A DNA stretch of 64,000 nucleotides from Hyphomicrobiales bacterium (GCA_003577315.1 QEVK01000003.1:62001-126000), one strand, 5' to 3'. Counted from the stretch's first letter, positions 21,203 to 32,861 are shown. A program made the numbers and translations. Notes: generated by a model from the letters alone, not told the origin.

Positions 21203-22399
21203 ATGAACACAGGCAGGATCGGGGTCGTGATCGTGGCGGCAGGACGCGGCGAACGCGCCGGCCAGTCGGCCGACGGCCCGAAGCAGTACCGCCGCATCGG
21301 CGGCGTGCCGGTGATCCGCCGCACGCTGGAGGCATTCCTCGCCCATCCGGCCATCGCCGAGGTGGCGGTGGCGATCCACGCCGACGACGGCGCGCTGTTC
21401 GCCGGGGCCGCCGGTGCGCTCGCCGGCCGCGTCACCGCCGTGCCGGGCGGCGCGACGCGGCAGGCCTCGACGCGGCTGGCGCTGCTGGCGTTGCGCGACA
21501 AGGGGCTCGACGCGGTGCTGATCCATGACGGCGTGCGCCCCTTCGCCGATGCGGCGCTGATCGACCGCGTGATCGCCGGGCTCGCCCCTGGCGGCGGCAG
21601 CCTGCCGGCGCTCGCCGTTTCCGACACGCTGAAGCGGGCGGGCAGCGACCGCGCGGTCGCCGGCACCGTGCCGCGCGACGGCCTTTTCGCCGCGCAGACG
21701 CCGCAGGGTTTTTCCTTCGACGCCATCCTCGCCGCGCACGAACGCGCGCACGAGGCCGGGCGCGACGACTTCACCGACGACGCGGCCATCGCCGAATGGG
21801 CCGGCATTGCGGTGCGGATCGTCGAGGGCTCGCCCGACAATGTGAAGCTGACCTGGGCAAGGGACATCGACATGGCGAACGCCCGCCTTTCAGCCGGTCT
21901 GCTGCCGGACGTGCGCACCGGCAACGGCTACGACGTCCACTCGTTCGAGGACGGCGACCATGTGACGCTGTGCGGCGTGGCGATCCCGCATTCGCACAAG
22001 CTTTCCGGTCATTCCGATGCCGACGTGGCGCTGCATGCGCTCACCGACGCGCTGCTGGCCACCTGCGGCGCCGGCGACATCGGCACCCACTTCCCGCCGT
22101 CGGACCCGCGCTGGAAGGGGGCCGCCTCGCGCATCTTCGTCGAGGAGGCGGTGCGCATCGTGCGCGGCAAAGGCGGGCGCATCGCCAATGCCGACATCAC
22201 GCTGATCGCCGAGGCGCCGAAGATCGGCCCCCATCGCGCGGCGATGACGGCGGCGCTGTCTTCCATGCTCGGCGTCTCGGCCGACCGCGTCTCGGTCAAG
22301 GCCACCACCAACGAGCGGCTGGGCTTTGTCGGCCGCGAGGAAGGCATCGCCGCCATCGCCACGGCGAGCGTCGTCTATCCCGGAGGGCTGCCCGAATGA
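21203..22399 (+). CDS. ispDF: Bifunctional IspD/IspF of the MEP isoprenoid pathway
   Basis: Fusion of MEP cytidylyltransferase (IspD) and MECDP synthase (IspF), typical of alphaproteobacteria. The 398 residues begin with the IspD nucleotide site [11 protein letters not shown] and [10 protein letters not shown], then [10 protein letters not shown] and TPQGFSFD. IspF starts at about residue 236 with [11 protein letters not shown] (metal-binding Asp and His), then [20 protein letters not shown] and the C-terminal [16 protein letters not shown]. The conserved N-terminus begins at ATG 21203; a frame start at 21170 is upstream of homology. Its stop overlaps the cinA start (ATGA). Confidence 0.96.
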   Translation: MNTGRIGVVIVAAGRGERAGQSADGPKQYRRIGGVPVIRRTLEAFLAHPAIAEVAVAIHADDGALFAGAAGALAGRVTAVPGGATRQASTRLALLALRDKGLDAVLIHDGVRPFADAALIDRVIAGLAPGGGSLPALAVSDTLKRAGSDRAVAGTVPRDGLFAAQTPQGFSFDAILAAHERAHEAGRDDFTDDAAIAEWAGIAVRIVEGSPDNVKLTWARDIDMANARLSAGLLPDVRTGNGYDVHSFEDGDHVTLCGVAIPHSHKLSGHSDADVALHALTDALLATCGAGDIGTHFPPSDPRWKGAASRIFVEEAVRIVRGKGGRIANADITLIAEAPKIGPHRAAMTAALSSMLGVSADRVSVKATTNERLGFVGREEGIAAIATASVVYPGGLPE

Positions 22400-22896
22400 G
22401 CGACCGTTCCGCGCTGGCCGTGCGCTTCATCGCCGATTGCAGGGCGGCCGACATCATGGCCGCGACGGCCGAATCCTGCACCGGCGGCATGATCGCCGCC
22501 GCCATCACCGACATCGCCGGCTCGTCGGCAGTGCTCGACCGCGGCTTCGTCACCTATTCCAACGAGGCGAAGACGGAGATGCTGGACGTGGCGCCGCAAA
22601 CCCTCGATACCCATGGCGCCGTGTCGCGGGAAACCGCGCTCGAGATGGCCGCCGGCGCGCTGGCCAGAAGCCGCGCCGGCATCGCGCTCGCCGTCACCGG
22701 CATCGCCGGGCCGGGCGGCGGCAGCGCGCAGAAGCCGGTCGGGCTGGTGTGGTTCGGCATTGCGGTCCGGGGCCGCGCGCCGTGCGCGCACCGCCGCGTG
22801 TTCGAGGATCGCGGCCGCGCCTTCATCCGCGCCGAGACCGTGCGCACGGCGCTGGAACTGGGCATCGAGGCGCTGTCGGCTCAGGCGACGCTGTAG
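22396..22896 (+). CDS. CinA C-terminal domain protein (nicotinamide-nucleotide amidase)
   Basis: A 166-residue single-domain CinA/PncC protein, likely deamidating nicotinamide mononucleotide to recycle NAD breakdown products. The motifs are [48 protein letters not shown] and the loop [23 protein letters not shown]. It lacks the N-terminal molybdopterin-like domain of full CinA. Translation is coupled to ispDF through ATGA. Its last 16 bases overlap the end of the COQ10-like gene on the other strand, leaving no room for a terminator between them. Confidence 0.9.
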   Translation: MSDRSALAVRFIADCRAADIMAATAESCTGGMIAAAITDIAGSSAVLDRGFVTYSNEAKTEMLDVAPQTLDTHGAVSRETALEMAAGALARSRAGIALAVTGIAGPGGGSAQKPVGLVWFGIAVRGRAPCAHRRVFEDRGRAFIRAETVRTALELGIEALSAQATL

Positions 22897-23333
22897 ACCT
22901 CGTCGGCGCGCTTCTCGAAGGCTTCGGCGAACAGGCGGAAGGCGCGGTCGAACATCGCGCCCATCACCGCGCCGAGGATGCGGCTCTTGAACTCGTAGTC
23001 GATGAAGAAGTGGATCTCGCAGCCGCCCTGCTCGGCCGGCTCGAACTTCCAGTGGTTGGCGAGGTACTTGAACGGCCCGTCGACATATTTGACGTCGATC
23101 AGGCTCTCGGCCGGCCGCAGCACCACCTGGCTGGTGAAGGTCTCGCGGATCGCCTTGTAGCCCACGGTCATGTCGGCGACCAGCAGGGTGACGCCGTTGC
23201 GCTCGCGCCGCGAGCGCACGGAAAGCGCCTCGCACATCGGCAGGAAGGCGGGATAGCGCTCGACGTCGGCGACCAGCGCGAACATCTTCTCGGGGGGATG
23301 GCGGACGAGCCGGACGGTCTCGTATTGCGGCAT
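22881..23333 (-). CDS. COQ10/RatA-like START-domain protein (ubiquinone-binding)
   Basis: A 150-residue SRPBCC/START protein with the family start [35 protein letters not shown] and later [41 protein letters not shown] and [20 protein letters not shown]. In alphaproteobacteria and mitochondria it binds ubiquinone and supports respiration; the Escherichia coli relative was named toxin RatA. Next to lipA in an operon with the pyruvate dehydrogenase genes, the respiratory role is preferred. Start ATG 23333 is ten bases after the lipA stop. It overlaps the end of the cinA-like gene by 16 bases. Confidence 0.88.
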   Translation of the reverse strand: MPQYETVRLVRHPPEKMFALVADVERYPAFLPMCEALSVRSRRERNGVTLLVADMTVGYKAIRETFTSQVVLRPAESLIDVKYVDGPFKYLANHWKFEPAEQGGCEIHFFIDYEFKSRILGAVMGAMFDRAFRLFAEAFEKRADEVYSVA

Positions 23334-23343
23334 CGCGCGAAAG

Positions 23344-24309
23344 TCAGCCGCGCGCGGCCGCCAGCTTCGCCTCGCGCGCGGCGCGCAGCCGGGCGAAATC
23401 CTCGCCGGCATGGTGCGAGGAGCGCGTCAGAGGGCTCGACGACACCATCAGGAAGCCCTTCACATAGGCGATCTTCTCGAAGGACTTGAACTCGTCGGGC
23501 GTGACGAACTTCCTCACCGGATGGTGCTTGCGCGAGGGCGCGAGATACTGGCCGATGGTGATGAAGTCGACGTCGGCCACGCGCAGGTCGTCCATCAACT
23601 GGAGCACCTCGTTGCGCTCCTCGCCCAGCCCGACCATGATGCCCGACTTGGTGAACATCGTCGGGTCAAGCTCCTTGACCCGCTGCAACAGCCGTATCGA
23701 ATGGAAATAGCGCGCGCCGGGGCGCACGGTCAGATAGTTCGACGGCACGGTCTCCAGATTGTGGTTGAACACGTCCGGCCTGGCCGCCACCACGATCTCC
23801 AGCGCGCCGTCCTTGCGCAGGAAGTCCGGCGTCAGGACCTCGATGGTGGTCGAGGGCGAGGCGCGGCGGATGGCGTGGATGGTGTCGGCGAAATGCTGCG
23901 CGCCGCCGTCGGCGAGGTCGTCGCGGTCGACCGAGGTGACGACGACATGGGACAGCCCCATCTGCACCACGGCCCTGGCGACGTTTTCCGGCTCGTTGGC
24001 GTCGAGCGCGGTCGGGATGCCGGTCGCCACGTTGCAGAAGGCGCAGGCGCGGGTGCAGATCTCGCCCATGATCATGAAGGTGGCGTGCTTCTTGTCCCAG
24101 CATTCGCCGATGTTCGGGCAGCCCGCCTCCTCGCACACGGTGACGAGCTTGTTCGACTTCACGATCTCGCGCGTCTCGGAATAGCCTTTGGAAACGGGCG
24201 CGCGCACGCGGATCCAGTCAGGCTTGCGCGGCATCTCCTGGTCGGGCTTGTGGGCCTTTTCCGGGTGGCGCGGCCGGGACTTGTCGAGAAGGTTCAGAAC
24301 CGTGACCAT
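23344..24309 (-). CDS. lipA: Lipoyl synthase
   Basis: Radical-SAM enzyme that inserts two sulfurs into octanoyl groups on lipoyl domains. The 321 residues carry the two [4Fe-4S] sites: the sacrificial cluster at Cys59, Cys64 and Cys70 ([12 protein letters not shown]), and the radical-SAM CxxxCxxC at Cys85, Cys89 and Cys92 (CTRACAFC). The C-terminal Arg-Ser-Ser motif that holds the auxiliary cluster is present in [13 protein letters not shown]. It lies downstream of lpdA, and its substrates PdhB and PdhC, with three or more lipoyl targets nearby, are encoded in the same run of genes. Confidence 0.97.
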   Translation of the reverse strand: MVTVLNLLDKSRPRHPEKAHKPDQEMPRKPDWIRVRAPVSKGYSETREIVKSNKLVTVCEEAGCPNIGECWDKKHATFMIMGEICTRACAFCNVATGIPTALDANEPENVARAVVQMGLSHVVVTSVDRDDLADGGAQHFADTIHAIRRASPSTTIEVLTPDFLRKDGALEIVVAARPDVFNHNLETVPSNYLTVRPGARYFHSIRLLQRVKELDPTMFTKSGIMVGLGEERNEVLQLMDDLRVADVDFITIGQYLAPSRKHHPVRKFVTPDEFKSFEKIAYVKGFLMVSSSPLTRSSHHAGEDFARLRAAREAKLAAARG

Positions 24310-24376
24310 GATGCGGGCGTTTCCCTTGAGGTGCGGCCGATATAGACCCTGGCGCGGGCGAATGAAACCGCCGTTT

Positions 24377-25837
24377 CTACATGTTGAGCGCGCGCCCGAA
24401 GGCGTCGAGCGTGCTTTCCTTCATCGTCTCCGACAGGGTCGGGTGCGGGAAGACGGTGTGGAACAGCTCCTCCTCGGTGGTTTCGAGGTTCATCGCCACC
24501 ACGAAGCCCTGGATCAGCTCCGTCACCTCCGGCCCGACCAGATGCGCGCCGAGCAACTGCCCGGTCCTGGCGTCGAAGATTGTCTTGACCAGCCCCTGGT
24601 CGTCGCCGAGCGCCACGGCCTTGCCGTTGGCCACGAACGGGAAGCGGCCGACGCGGATGTCGCGGCCCGCCTCCCTGGCCCTGGCCTCGGTCAACCCCAC
24701 CGAGGCCACCTGCGGGTGGCAGTAGGTGCAGCCCGGCACCAGCGCCTTGTCGAGCGGGTGCGGGTGAAGGCCGGCGATGGCCTCGACGCAGATCACCGCC
24801 TCGTGCTCGGCCTTGTGCGCCAGCATCGGCGGGCCGGCGACGTCGCCGATGGCGTAGAGGCCCGGCACGCTGGTGCGGCAATGGCCGTCGATGACGATCG
24901 CGCCGCGCTCGACCTTGACGCCCAGCGCCTCCAGCCCGAGATTCTCGATGTTGCACTGCACGCCCACGGCCGAGATCAGCCGGTCGGCGGTGATCGTCTC
25001 GACCGAGCCGTCCTTCTTCTCGACATGGGCGGTGATCGAGTTGGCGGCCTTGTCGACCTTCGTCACCTTGGCGTCGAGGATGAACTTCATCCCCTCCTTC
25101 TCCAGCCGCTTCTGGGCGAACCTGGAGATCTCGGCGTCCTCGACCGGCATGATCTGCGGCATCAGCTCGACCACGGTGACGTCGACGCCGAGCGTGCGGT
25201 AGAACGAGGCGAACTCGATGCCGATGGCGCCCGAGCCCATGACCAGCAGCGACTTCGGCAGGCTGTCGGGCACCATCGCCTCGAAATAGGTCCAGATCAG
25301 CTTGCCGTCCGGCTCGATGCCGGGCAGCGCGCGCGGCCGCGCGCCGGTGGCGACGATGATGTGCCTGGCCTTGTAGGTGCCCTCGCCCTTCGTGTTCTTC
25401 GGCGCCGGCGCCTGCGGCTGCATCGGCTTCCTGGTCGGCTTCGAGACGACGATCTCGCCTCCCTTGTCCCCCGAAGGAGCCCTGGTCAGCTTCGCCTCGC
25501 CCCAGATGACGTCGACCTTGTTCTTCTTCATCAGCATGCCGACGCCGCCGTTCATGCGCTCGGCGATGCCGCGCGAGCGCTTGACGATGGCGGCAAGGTC
25601 GGGCCTGACCGTTCCCTCGATGGCGACGCCATAGTCCTTGCCGTGGCTGGCCAGGTGCATCACCTCGGCCGAGCGCAGCAGCGCCTTGGTCGGGATGCAG
25701 CCCCAGTTGGAGCAGATGCCGGCCAGATGCTCGCGCTCGACGATCGCCGTCTTCAGCCCGAGCTGGGCGGCGCGGATCGCCGCGACATATCCCCCGGGGC
25801 CCGCCCCGATGATGATGACGTCATAGCTGTCGGCCAC
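24377..25837 (-). CDS. lpdA: Dihydrolipoyl dehydrogenase (E3), with an unusual linker-like insertion
   Basis: Flavin enzyme that reoxidises dihydrolipoamide and makes NADH in the pyruvate dehydrogenase complex. The 486 residues have the FAD site [20 protein letters not shown], redox disulfide Cys42-Cys47 ([12 protein letters not shown]), NAD site [15 protein letters not shown], second FAD site [21 protein letters not shown], and dimer-interface catalytic His in [11 protein letters not shown]. At residues about 133-153 there is an extra segment rich in Pro, Ala, Gln and Lys ([17 protein letters not shown]) just before the [12 protein letters not shown] strand; many E3 enzymes lack this. It lies 15 bases from the SGNH gene and belongs to the pdh operon. 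Confidence 0.96.
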   Translation of the reverse strand: MADSYDVIIIGAGPGGYVAAIRAAQLGLKTAIVEREHLAGICSNWGCIPTKALLRSAEVMHLASHGKDYGVAIEGTVRPDLAAIVKRSRGIAERMNGGVGMLMKKNKVDVIWGEAKLTRAPSGDKGGEIVVSKPTRKPMQPQAPAPKNTKGEGTYKARHIIVATGARPRALPGIEPDGKLIWTYFEAMVPDSLPKSLLVMGSGAIGIEFASFYRTLGVDVTVVELMPQIMPVEDAEISRFAQKRLEKEGMKFILDAKVTKVDKAANSITAHVEKKDGSVETITADRLISAVGVQCNIENLGLEALGVKVERGAIVIDGHCRTSVPGLYAIGDVAGPPMLAHKAEHEAVICVEAIAGLHPHPLDKALVPGCTYCHPQVASVGLTEARAREAGRDIRVGRFPFVANGKAVALGDDQGLVKTIFDARTGQLLGAHLVGPEVTELIQGFVVAMNLETTEEELFHTVFPHPTLSETMKESTLDAFGRALNM

Positions 25838-25852
25838 GGGCGTTTCCCTCCC

Positions 25853-26494
25853 TTAAAGTCCAAGCATCATGCGCGCGATGGGCTCGAGCCCCTTGCCGAT
25901 GGCGCGGGTGTTGGCGGCGTCGAGATGCACGCCGTCGAGCGGCGTCGTCTGCGCCACCGATCCGGCATCGAAGAAGCCGCACCCTTCCGCGTCCGCCAGA
26001 TCGGCGTAGAAGCCGGCGATCATGCGCGACTGCTCCACGCCGCCGGCGAACATCGCCGCAAATTCGGGATCGGCCGTCTCGCTGAGCGGCGGCGGCGCCA
26101 CGATCAGCACGGCGGGCGGCTCGCCGGAGCCGTCGCGCGTGGCGTTCAGCCGCACGATCTCGACCAGCCGGCGCATGCCCTGCATGGCGGCGAGCGCCGT
26201 GCCGGCGATGGCCGGCTTCATGTCGTTGGAGCCGAGCATGAGGATGACGAGATCGAGCGGCGCATGGGTGTAAAGGCTCGTCGGCAGGATGCGCACGCCG
26301 TTGCGGTCGCAGGCAGCCAGATGCTCGTCATAGCCGGTGGTGCGCCCGCGCAGGCCGTCGGCGACGACATGGACGCCGGGCCCCAGCCGCGCCTGGAGGA
26401 CGTTCGGCCAGCGATCCTCGAAGGCATGCCGGCCGCCCGTCTCGGCGTCGGACCCCCAGGTGATCGAATCGCCGTAGCAGAGGATCGTCTTCAT
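25853..26494 (-). CDS. SGNH/GDSL-type hydrolase
   Basis: A 213-residue SGNH hydrolase. All four blocks are visible: block I CYGDSITWG (nucleophile Ser), block II Gly in DGLRGRTTGYDE, block III GSNDMKP (Asn), and block V DGVHLDAANT (Asp and His). There is no signal peptide, so it is probably a cytosolic arylesterase or lipase-like enzyme; the substrate is unknown. It sits inside the pyruvate dehydrogenase operon, between the HdeD-like gene (25-base gap) and lpdA (15-base gap), and must be co-transcribed with them. Whether it acts on acyl, lipoyl or carbohydrate esters cannot be told. Confidence 0.9.
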   Translation of the reverse strand: MKTILCYGDSITWGSDAETGGRHAFEDRWPNVLQARLGPGVHVVADGLRGRTTGYDEHLAACDRNGVRILPTSLYTHAPLDLVILMLGSNDMKPAIAGTALAAMQGMRRLVEIVRLNATRDGSGEPPAVLIVAPPPLSETADPEFAAMFAGGVEQSRMIAGFYADLADAEGCGFFDAGSVAQTTPLDGVHLDAANTRAIGKGLEPIARMMLGL

Positions 26495-26519
26495 GCGCGG
26501 TTCCGTTGCCCGGCCTGCA

Positions 26520-27062
26520 TCACAACTGCCTGAGGCCGAGCGCGATGAACAGGAACAGCACGCCGTTCGAGACCAGCTCTATGGCCAGCAGGATGCCCAG
26601 CACCGACCCGGCCGCATAGGGGAAGTTGGTGAGGATGAGCGCGCCGAGCACGATGGACACCAGGCCCGACAAGAGCACCCAGCCCCAGCCCGTCACCGGG
26701 CGCAGCGACAGGGAATAGAAGAGCTTGATCGCGCCGGTGGCGAGCAGGAGCACGGCGACCAGAAGCGTCAGCGACACCATGCCGGCGAGCGGGTTGAAGA
26801 CCAGCGAGACGCCGACCACGAGCGAGAGCACGCCGAACAGCAGCGCCCACAGGAAGCCGCCCCAGCCCTGCACCTGGAACGACTGGATGATCTGCAGGCC
26901 GCCGAGCAGCATGAAGAACCAGCCGGCGAGCAGCGTCGCCGCCAGCGTCGCGGCGAACGGGTCGGCGAGCGCCAGCACGCCGCCGATCAGCGACACGACG
27001 GCGAGGATCGCCATCCACATCCACGACTTCCTGAGCTTCTCGGAATGTGCCGTCTCGGTCAT
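26520..27062 (-). CDS. HdeD family membrane protein (DUF308)
   Basis: A 180-residue integral membrane protein with six hydrophobic segments in three pairs, each pair of the HdeD/DUF308 repeat type: MAILAVVSLIGGVLALADPF, LAGWFFMLLGGLQIIQSF, LFGVLSLVVGVSLVFNPLAG, LLVAVLLLATGAIKLFYSL, VLLSGLVSIVLGALILTNFP, and VLGILLAIELVSNGVLFLFI. HdeD in Escherichia coli is linked to acid resistance; the molecular role is unknown. The gene lies 43 bases after pdhC and 25 before the SGNH hydrolase, inside the pdh operon, an unusual place for it. Confidence 0.88.
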   Translation of the reverse strand: MTETAHSEKLRKSWMWMAILAVVSLIGGVLALADPFAATLAATLLAGWFFMLLGGLQIIQSFQVQGWGGFLWALLFGVLSLVVGVSLVFNPLAGMVSLTLLVAVLLLATGAIKLFYSLSLRPVTGWGWVLLSGLVSIVLGALILTNFPYAAGSVLGILLAIELVSNGVLFLFIALGLRQL

Positions 27063-27105
27063 GACATCAACCTTTCCCCGTAACGGCCGGGCGACAGCCC
27101 GGCTT

Positions 27106-28461
27106 TCAGACCAGCATCGAAAGCGGATTCTCGACGATGCGCTTGAAGGCGGCGAGCAGCTCCGCCCCGAGCGCGCCGTCGACCGCGCGATGGTCGGTGG
27201 AGAGCGTCACCGACATGACGGTGGCGACCTCGACCTTGCCGTTCCTGACCACGGCCCGCTCGTCGCCCGCGCCGACCGCCAGGATGGTGGCGTGCGGCGG
27301 GTTGATGACGGCGGCGAAGTCCTTGATGCCGAACATGCCCAGATTCGACACCGAGGTGGTGCCGCCCTGATATTCCTCGGGCTTCAGCTTGCGGTTCCTG
27401 GCGCGCGCGGCGAGATCCTTCATCTCGTTCGAGATGGCCGACAGCGATTTCTCGTCCGCCCGGCGCACGATGGGCGTGATCAGGCCGCCGGGAATGGAGA
27501 CCGCGACGCCGACATCGGCGTGGCGGTGCCGCAGCATGCCGCCCTCGGTCCACGAGACGTTGGCGTCGGGCACCTGCATCAGCGCATGCGCGAACGCCTT
27601 GATGACGAGGTCGTTGACCGACAGCTTGTAGGCGGGCGCCTCGCCCTTTTCGGTCTTCGCCACCGGCGCGGCGTCGTTCAACTGCTTGCGCAGCGCAAGC
27701 AGCGCGTCGATCTCGGTGTCGACGGTGAGGTAGAAATGCGGGATCGTGGTCTTGGCCTCGACCAGCCGCCGCGCGATGGTCTTGCGCATGTTGTCGTGCG
27801 GGACGAGCTCGTAGCTGCCCTGCTCGAACAGCTTGAGCACGGCCTCGTCGGACATGGCCCTGGCAGCCGGGGCGGCAGCGGGCGCCTCGGCCGCCTTCGC
27901 CGCGGGCGCGGCCTTCGGCGCGCCGCCGGCGAGGGCAGCCTCGACATCGGCCTTGACGACGCGGCCGCGCGGGCCGGAGCCGGCGACGGCGGCGATGTCG
28001 ATGCCCGCCTCCTTCGCGATGCGGCGCGCGAGCGGCGAGGCGAAGGTGCGGCCCTCGCCCGAGGAAGACGCGGCAGCGGCCTTCGGCGCAGGCGCCTGAG
28101 GCGTGGCGGGAGCGGGCTCCGCCTTCGCCTCCTGCCTTGCCGGCTCGGCTTTTGCCTCCGCCTTCGGCGCTTCGGCCTTCGGTGCGTCGCCGCCAGCGGC
28201 TGCGGCGGAGACGTCCTCGCCCTCGGCGGCCAGCACTGCGATCACGGCGTTGACCTTGACGCCCTCGGTTCCGGCCGGAACGACGATCTTCGCCACCGTG
28301 CCCTCGTCCACGGCCTCGACCTCCATGGTCGCCTTGTCGGTCTCGATCTCGGCGATGACGTCGCCGGGCGAAACCTTGTCACCCTCCTTGACCAGCCACT
28401 TGGCGAGATTGCCCTCCTCCATGGTGGGGGAGAGCGCCGGCATGGTGATTTCGATCGGCAT
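27106..28461 (-). CDS. pdhC: Pyruvate dehydrogenase E2, dihydrolipoamide acetyltransferase
   Basis: Core of the pyruvate dehydrogenase complex; moves the acetyl group from lipoamide to CoA. The 451 residues have one lipoyl domain (lipoyl-Lys in [17 protein letters not shown], about Lys43), an Ala/Pro/Lys-rich linker from about 85 to 135, a peripheral-subunit-binding domain ([36 protein letters not shown]), a second Ala-rich linker, and the catalytic domain with [34 protein letters not shown] and active-site His in [13 protein letters not shown]. It starts 14 bases after the pdhB stop. Confidence 0.96.
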   Translation of the reverse strand: MPIEITMPALSPTMEEGNLAKWLVKEGDKVSPGDVIAEIETDKATMEVEAVDEGTVAKIVVPAGTEGVKVNAVIAVLAAEGEDVSAAAAGGDAPKAEAPKAEAKAEPARQEAKAEPAPATPQAPAPKAAAASSSGEGRTFASPLARRIAKEAGIDIAAVAGSGPRGRVVKADVEAALAGGAPKAAPAAKAAEAPAAAPAARAMSDEAVLKLFEQGSYELVPHDNMRKTIARRLVEAKTTIPHFYLTVDTEIDALLALRKQLNDAAPVAKTEKGEAPAYKLSVNDLVIKAFAHALMQVPDANVSWTEGGMLRHRHADVGVAVSIPGGLITPIVRRADEKSLSAISNEMKDLAARARNRKLKPEEYQGGTTSVSNLGMFGIKDFAAVINPPHATILAVGAGDERAVVRNGKVEVATVMSVTLSTDHRAVDGALGAELLAAFKRIVENPLSMLV

Positions 28462-28475
28462 GGCTGCCCCTCCCC

Positions 28476-29858
28476 TCAGTTCCGGTAGGTGACGGCCTTG
28501 ACCGCCTCGACCACCTCGGCGACGCTGGGCAGGGCCAGCTTCTCCAGATTGGCCGCGTAGGGCATCGGCACGTCCTTGCCGGCGACGGTGATCACCGGCG
28601 CGTCGAGGTGGTCGAAGGCGCGCTGCATGACCTGGCTGGCGATGTGGTCGCCCACCGACGACTGCGGGAAGCCCTCCTCGACCACGACCAGCCGGTTGGT
28701 CTTCCTGACCGAGGCAAGGACGGTGTCGAAGTCGAGCGGGCGGATGGTGCGCAGGTCGACGATCTCGACGTCGAGCCCCATCGCGCGCAGCTCCGCCTCG
28801 GCCTTGATCGCATAGGTCATGCCGATGCCGAAGGAGACGATGGTGGCGTCCCGGCCCTGCTTGTGGATGCGGGCCTTGCCGATGGGCAGCACGAAATCGT
28901 CCAGCTTCGGCACGTCGAAGGTCTGGCCGTAGAGGATCTCGTTCTCGAGGAAGATCACCGGGTTGGGGTCGCGGATCGCGGCCTTGAGCAGGCCTTTGGC
29001 GTCGGCGGCGGTATAGGGCATCACCACCTTCAGCCCCGGTATGTGGCCGTACCAGGCGGCGTAGCACTGCGAGTGCTGGGCGGCCACGCGCGCGGCCGCG
29101 CCGTTGGGGCCGCGGAAGACGATCGGCGCGCCCATCTGGCCGCCGGCCATGTAGAGGGTCTTGGCGGCCGAGTTGACGATGTGGTCGATGGCCTGCATGG
29201 CGAAGTTGAAGGTCATGAACTCGACGACGGGCTTCAGGCCGGCGAAGGCAGCGCCGACGCCCAGGCCGGCGAAGCCGTGCTCGGTGATCGGCGTGTCGAC
29301 CACGCGGCGGGGGCCGAACTCCTGCAACAGCCCCTGCGTGACCTTGTAGGCGCCCTGATACTCGGCGACCTCCTCGCCCATGACGAAGACGTCCTCGTCG
29401 CGGCGCATCTCCTCGGCCATGGCGTCGCGCAGCGCCTCGCGCACGGTGGTCGCCACCATCTCGGTACCGGCCGGAATGTCGGGATCGGCGGCGGCCTCCG
29501 CCTTCGGCGCGGCGGGGACGGGCGCGGCGGCCGGCGCTTCGGCGGGCTTCGGCGCGGGTTCGGCGGCGGGCGCGACAGCCCTGTCGGCCCCGGCGGGGGC
29601 GGCGTCGGCGCTCTCGCCCTCCTGGACCAGCACGGCGATCGGCGTGTTGACCTTCACGCCCTCCGTGCCCTCGGCGACGAGGATCCTGCCCAGCGTCCCC
29701 TCGTCGACGGCTTCCACCTCCATCGTCGCCTTGTCGGTCTCGATCTCGGCGATGACGTCGCCGGGGGCGACCTTGTCCCCCTCGTTCTTGAGCCATTTCG
29801 ACAGGTTGCCCTCTTCCATGGTCGGCGACAGGGCAGGCATGAGAATCTCGATCGGCAT
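28476..29858 (-). CDS. pdhB: Pyruvate dehydrogenase E1 beta subunit with N-terminal lipoyl domain
   Basis: Beta half of the thiamine-diphosphate-dependent E1. The 460 residues start with a lipoyl domain ([33 protein letters not shown]), an Ala/Pro linker to about residue 135, then the transketolase-like beta subunit ([54 protein letters not shown]). The E1-beta lipoyl fusion is characteristic of Rhizobiales and relatives. The N-terminal 85 residues are nearly the same as those of pdhC, suggesting duplication. It starts 11 bases after the pdhA stop. Confidence 0.96.
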   Translation of the reverse strand: MPIEILMPALSPTMEEGNLSKWLKNEGDKVAPGDVIAEIETDKATMEVEAVDEGTLGRILVAEGTEGVKVNTPIAVLVQEGESADAAPAGADRAVAPAAEPAPKPAEAPAAAPVPAAPKAEAAADPDIPAGTEMVATTVREALRDAMAEEMRRDEDVFVMGEEVAEYQGAYKVTQGLLQEFGPRRVVDTPITEHGFAGLGVGAAFAGLKPVVEFMTFNFAMQAIDHIVNSAAKTLYMAGGQMGAPIVFRGPNGAAARVAAQHSQCYAAWYGHIPGLKVVMPYTAADAKGLLKAAIRDPNPVIFLENEILYGQTFDVPKLDDFVLPIGKARIHKQGRDATIVSFGIGMTYAIKAEAELRAMGLDVEIVDLRTIRPLDFDTVLASVRKTNRLVVVEEGFPQSSVGDHIASQVMQRAFDHLDAPVITVAGKDVPMPYAANLEKLALPSVAEVVEAVKAVTYRN

Positions 29859-29869
29859 CGTCCGTCCCC

Positions 29870-30913
29870 CTAGAGCAGCACGTCGGTGTAGAGCTCGGAC
29901 ACGTCCGGCTCGGGATCGGACTGGGCGAAATCGGCCGCGTCGGCGACGATGTCGCGCACCTCCTTGTCGATGGCCTTCAGGTCGTCCTCGCCGATGCCCT
30001 TCTGCGCCAGAAGCCGCGCCTTGACCTGCTCGATCGGGTCGTGCTCGGAGCGCATCTTCTGCACCTCGTCCTTCGAGCGGTACTTCGCCGGGTCGGACAT
30101 CGAATGGCCGCGATAGCGGTAGGTCTGCATTTCCAGGATGATCGGGCCGTTGCCGGCGCGGCACCACTCGACCGCCATGTCGGCCGCCGACTTGACCGCG
30201 CGCACGTCCATGCCGTCGACCTGGATGCCGGGAATGCGGAAGGAGACGCCGCGCTGGGAGAAATCCGTCTCGGCCGAGGAACGCGTCACCGCCGTGCCCA
30301 TGGCGTAGCGGTTGTTCTCGATGACGTAGATGACCGGCAGCTTCCACAGCGAGGCCATGTTGAACGCCTCGTAGACCTGGCCCTGGTTGGCCGCGCCGTC
30401 GCCGAAGAAGGTGAGGCAGACGTTGTCGTTGCCGCGATACTTGTTGGCGAAGGCAAGCCCGGTGCCGAGCGGCACCTGCGCGCCGACGATGCCGTGGCCG
30501 CCGTAGAAATTCTTCTCCTTGGAGAACATGTGCATGGAGCCGCCCTTGCCCTTGGAGTAGCCGCCGCGGCGGCCGGTCAGCTCGGCCATCACGCCGCGCG
30601 GGCTCATCTCCATGGCAAGCATGTGGCCGTGGTCGCGATAGGCGGTGATCATCTGATCGCCTTCCTTGATCGCCATGGCCATGCCGGTGACGACGGCCTC
30701 CTGGCCGATATAGAGGTGGCAGAAGCCGCCGATGAAGCCCATGCCGTAGAGCTGGCCAGCCTTTTCCTCGAAGCGGCGGATCAGGAGCATGTCCCGATAG
30801 GCCTTCATGTCCTGCTCGGCGGTGAACTTCGCCGGCGGCGGCGTCCTCAGTGCAGGCTGGCTGTCAGCGCCTGCCCTTGATCTGGCAGGCGTCTTCCGGG
30901 CGGCTGTCGCCAT
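29870..30913 (-). CDS. pdhA: Pyruvate dehydrogenase E1 alpha subunit
   Basis: Alpha half of E1, which decarboxylates pyruvate. The 347 residues have the thiamine diphosphate motif GDG...NN ([35 protein letters not shown]), the substrate-channel [30 protein letters not shown], and the family [21 protein letters not shown] loop. The first 30 residues are basic and Ala/Pro-rich, probably the tether to E2. It is the first gene of pdhA-pdhB-pdhC-HdeD-SGNH-lpdA-lipA. An AT-rich 169-base region in front of it separates it from ftsB and contains two inverted repeats. Confidence 0.97.
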   Translation of the reverse strand: MATAARKTPARSRAGADSQPALRTPPPAKFTAEQDMKAYRDMLLIRRFEEKAGQLYGMGFIGGFCHLYIGQEAVVTGMAMAIKEGDQMITAYRDHGHMLAMEMSPRGVMAELTGRRGGYSKGKGGSMHMFSKEKNFYGGHGIVGAQVPLGTGLAFANKYRGNDNVCLTFFGDGAANQGQVYEAFNMASLWKLPVIYVIENNRYAMGTAVTRSSAETDFSQRGVSFRIPGIQVDGMDVRAVKSAADMAVEWCRAGNGPIILEMQTYRYRGHSMSDPAKYRSKDEVQKMRSEHDPIEQVKARLLAQKGIGEDDLKAIDKEVRDIVADAADFAQSDPEPDVSELYTDVLL

Positions 30914-31021
30914 CGCTCGCTCCCTTTTCGTCTACTCCCCGACGGAAAGCTGGCGCTTCCCGCATTTTTTCGGAGGCTAGCACGGAGCAATGCCGACCGC
31001 CATGCGGAAAAATGCACGGCT

Positions 31022-31081
31022 GCTATACGGATAGCTTGTATAAACTATTGAAATATAATGATTAACTTAAATTCAGTTAAT
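31022..31081. promoter_or_regulatory. AT-rich pdhA upstream region with two inverted repeats
   Basis: In otherwise GC-rich DNA, a stretch of about 60 bases is AT-rich. It holds GCTAT (31022-31026) inverted as ATAGC (31031-31035), and ATTAACT (31061-31067) inverted as AGTTAAT (31075-31081) with a seven-base spacer. The second repeat begins two bases after the ftsB stop, so it may end the ftsB transcript, act as an operator for pdhA, or both. No promoter boxes could be set with confidence. Confidence 0.45.
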
Positions 31082-31082
31082 T

Positions 31083-31400
31083 TCAATACACACGCCGCAT
31101 GACGATAATCTCGTCCGGCGCCGCCACGTTGAGCGCGCGGCGCGCGTGCTCGTCGAGCATGTCCTTCTCCAGCGTGCCGTCGTGCAGGAGCCGGACGCGC
31201 TGCTCGAGGCGCATGCGCTCGGCCTGCACCTTTTCCAGATCGGCCTCGAGGGCCGCGACCCTGTCCTGAAGCCGGTACTTGGAGTAGATGCCGTATTCGC
31301 CGTGGAAGGCGTGGAAGCCGAAATAGGACAGGAACACGGCCGCAATCGCCGGCACGATGAAGATGCCGGTGTTCCGTTTCTTGTGCTGGCGAGTCCACAT
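31083..31400 (-). CDS. ftsB: Septum formation initiator (FtsB/DivIC family)
   Basis: Small bitopic division protein that bridges FtsL and FtsQ in the divisome. The 105 residues contain a short basic cytoplasmic tail (MWTRQHKKRNTG), one membrane helix (IFIVPAIAAVFLSYFGFHAF), a coiled coil (YRLQDRVAALEADLEKVQAERMRLEQRVRLL) and the family end DMLDEHARRALNVAAPDEIIVM. The frame is open to an ATG at 31433, but the rhizobial family begins with MWTR, so 31400 is chosen. It is between eno and pdhA, as in related genomes. Confidence 0.9.
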   Translation of the reverse strand: MWTRQHKKRNTGIFIVPAIAAVFLSYFGFHAFHGEYGIYSKYRLQDRVAALEADLEKVQAERMRLEQRVRLLHDGTLEKDMLDEHARRALNVAAPDEIIVMRRVY

Positions 31401-31495
31401 GGTTGAAGCGATGCCCTGGAGCGATCGCTTCATGTGCCATGGACATGCTTAAGGGCCGGTTACCACGCCGCCGGATCGGGCCGGCCTTTGCGGTC

Positions 31496-32818
<1,323 letters not shown>

Positions 32819-32861
32819 AATGGCCCCCGCGCAGGCAATGACCGCCATCGCGCGGCGGCGA

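Noticed and set aside
28320-29800. Two nearly equal lipoyl-domain segments as a mis-assembly duplication.
   Set aside because: E1-beta and E2 both carrying lipoyl domains is the normal rhizobial arrangement, and the two copies differ at many positions.
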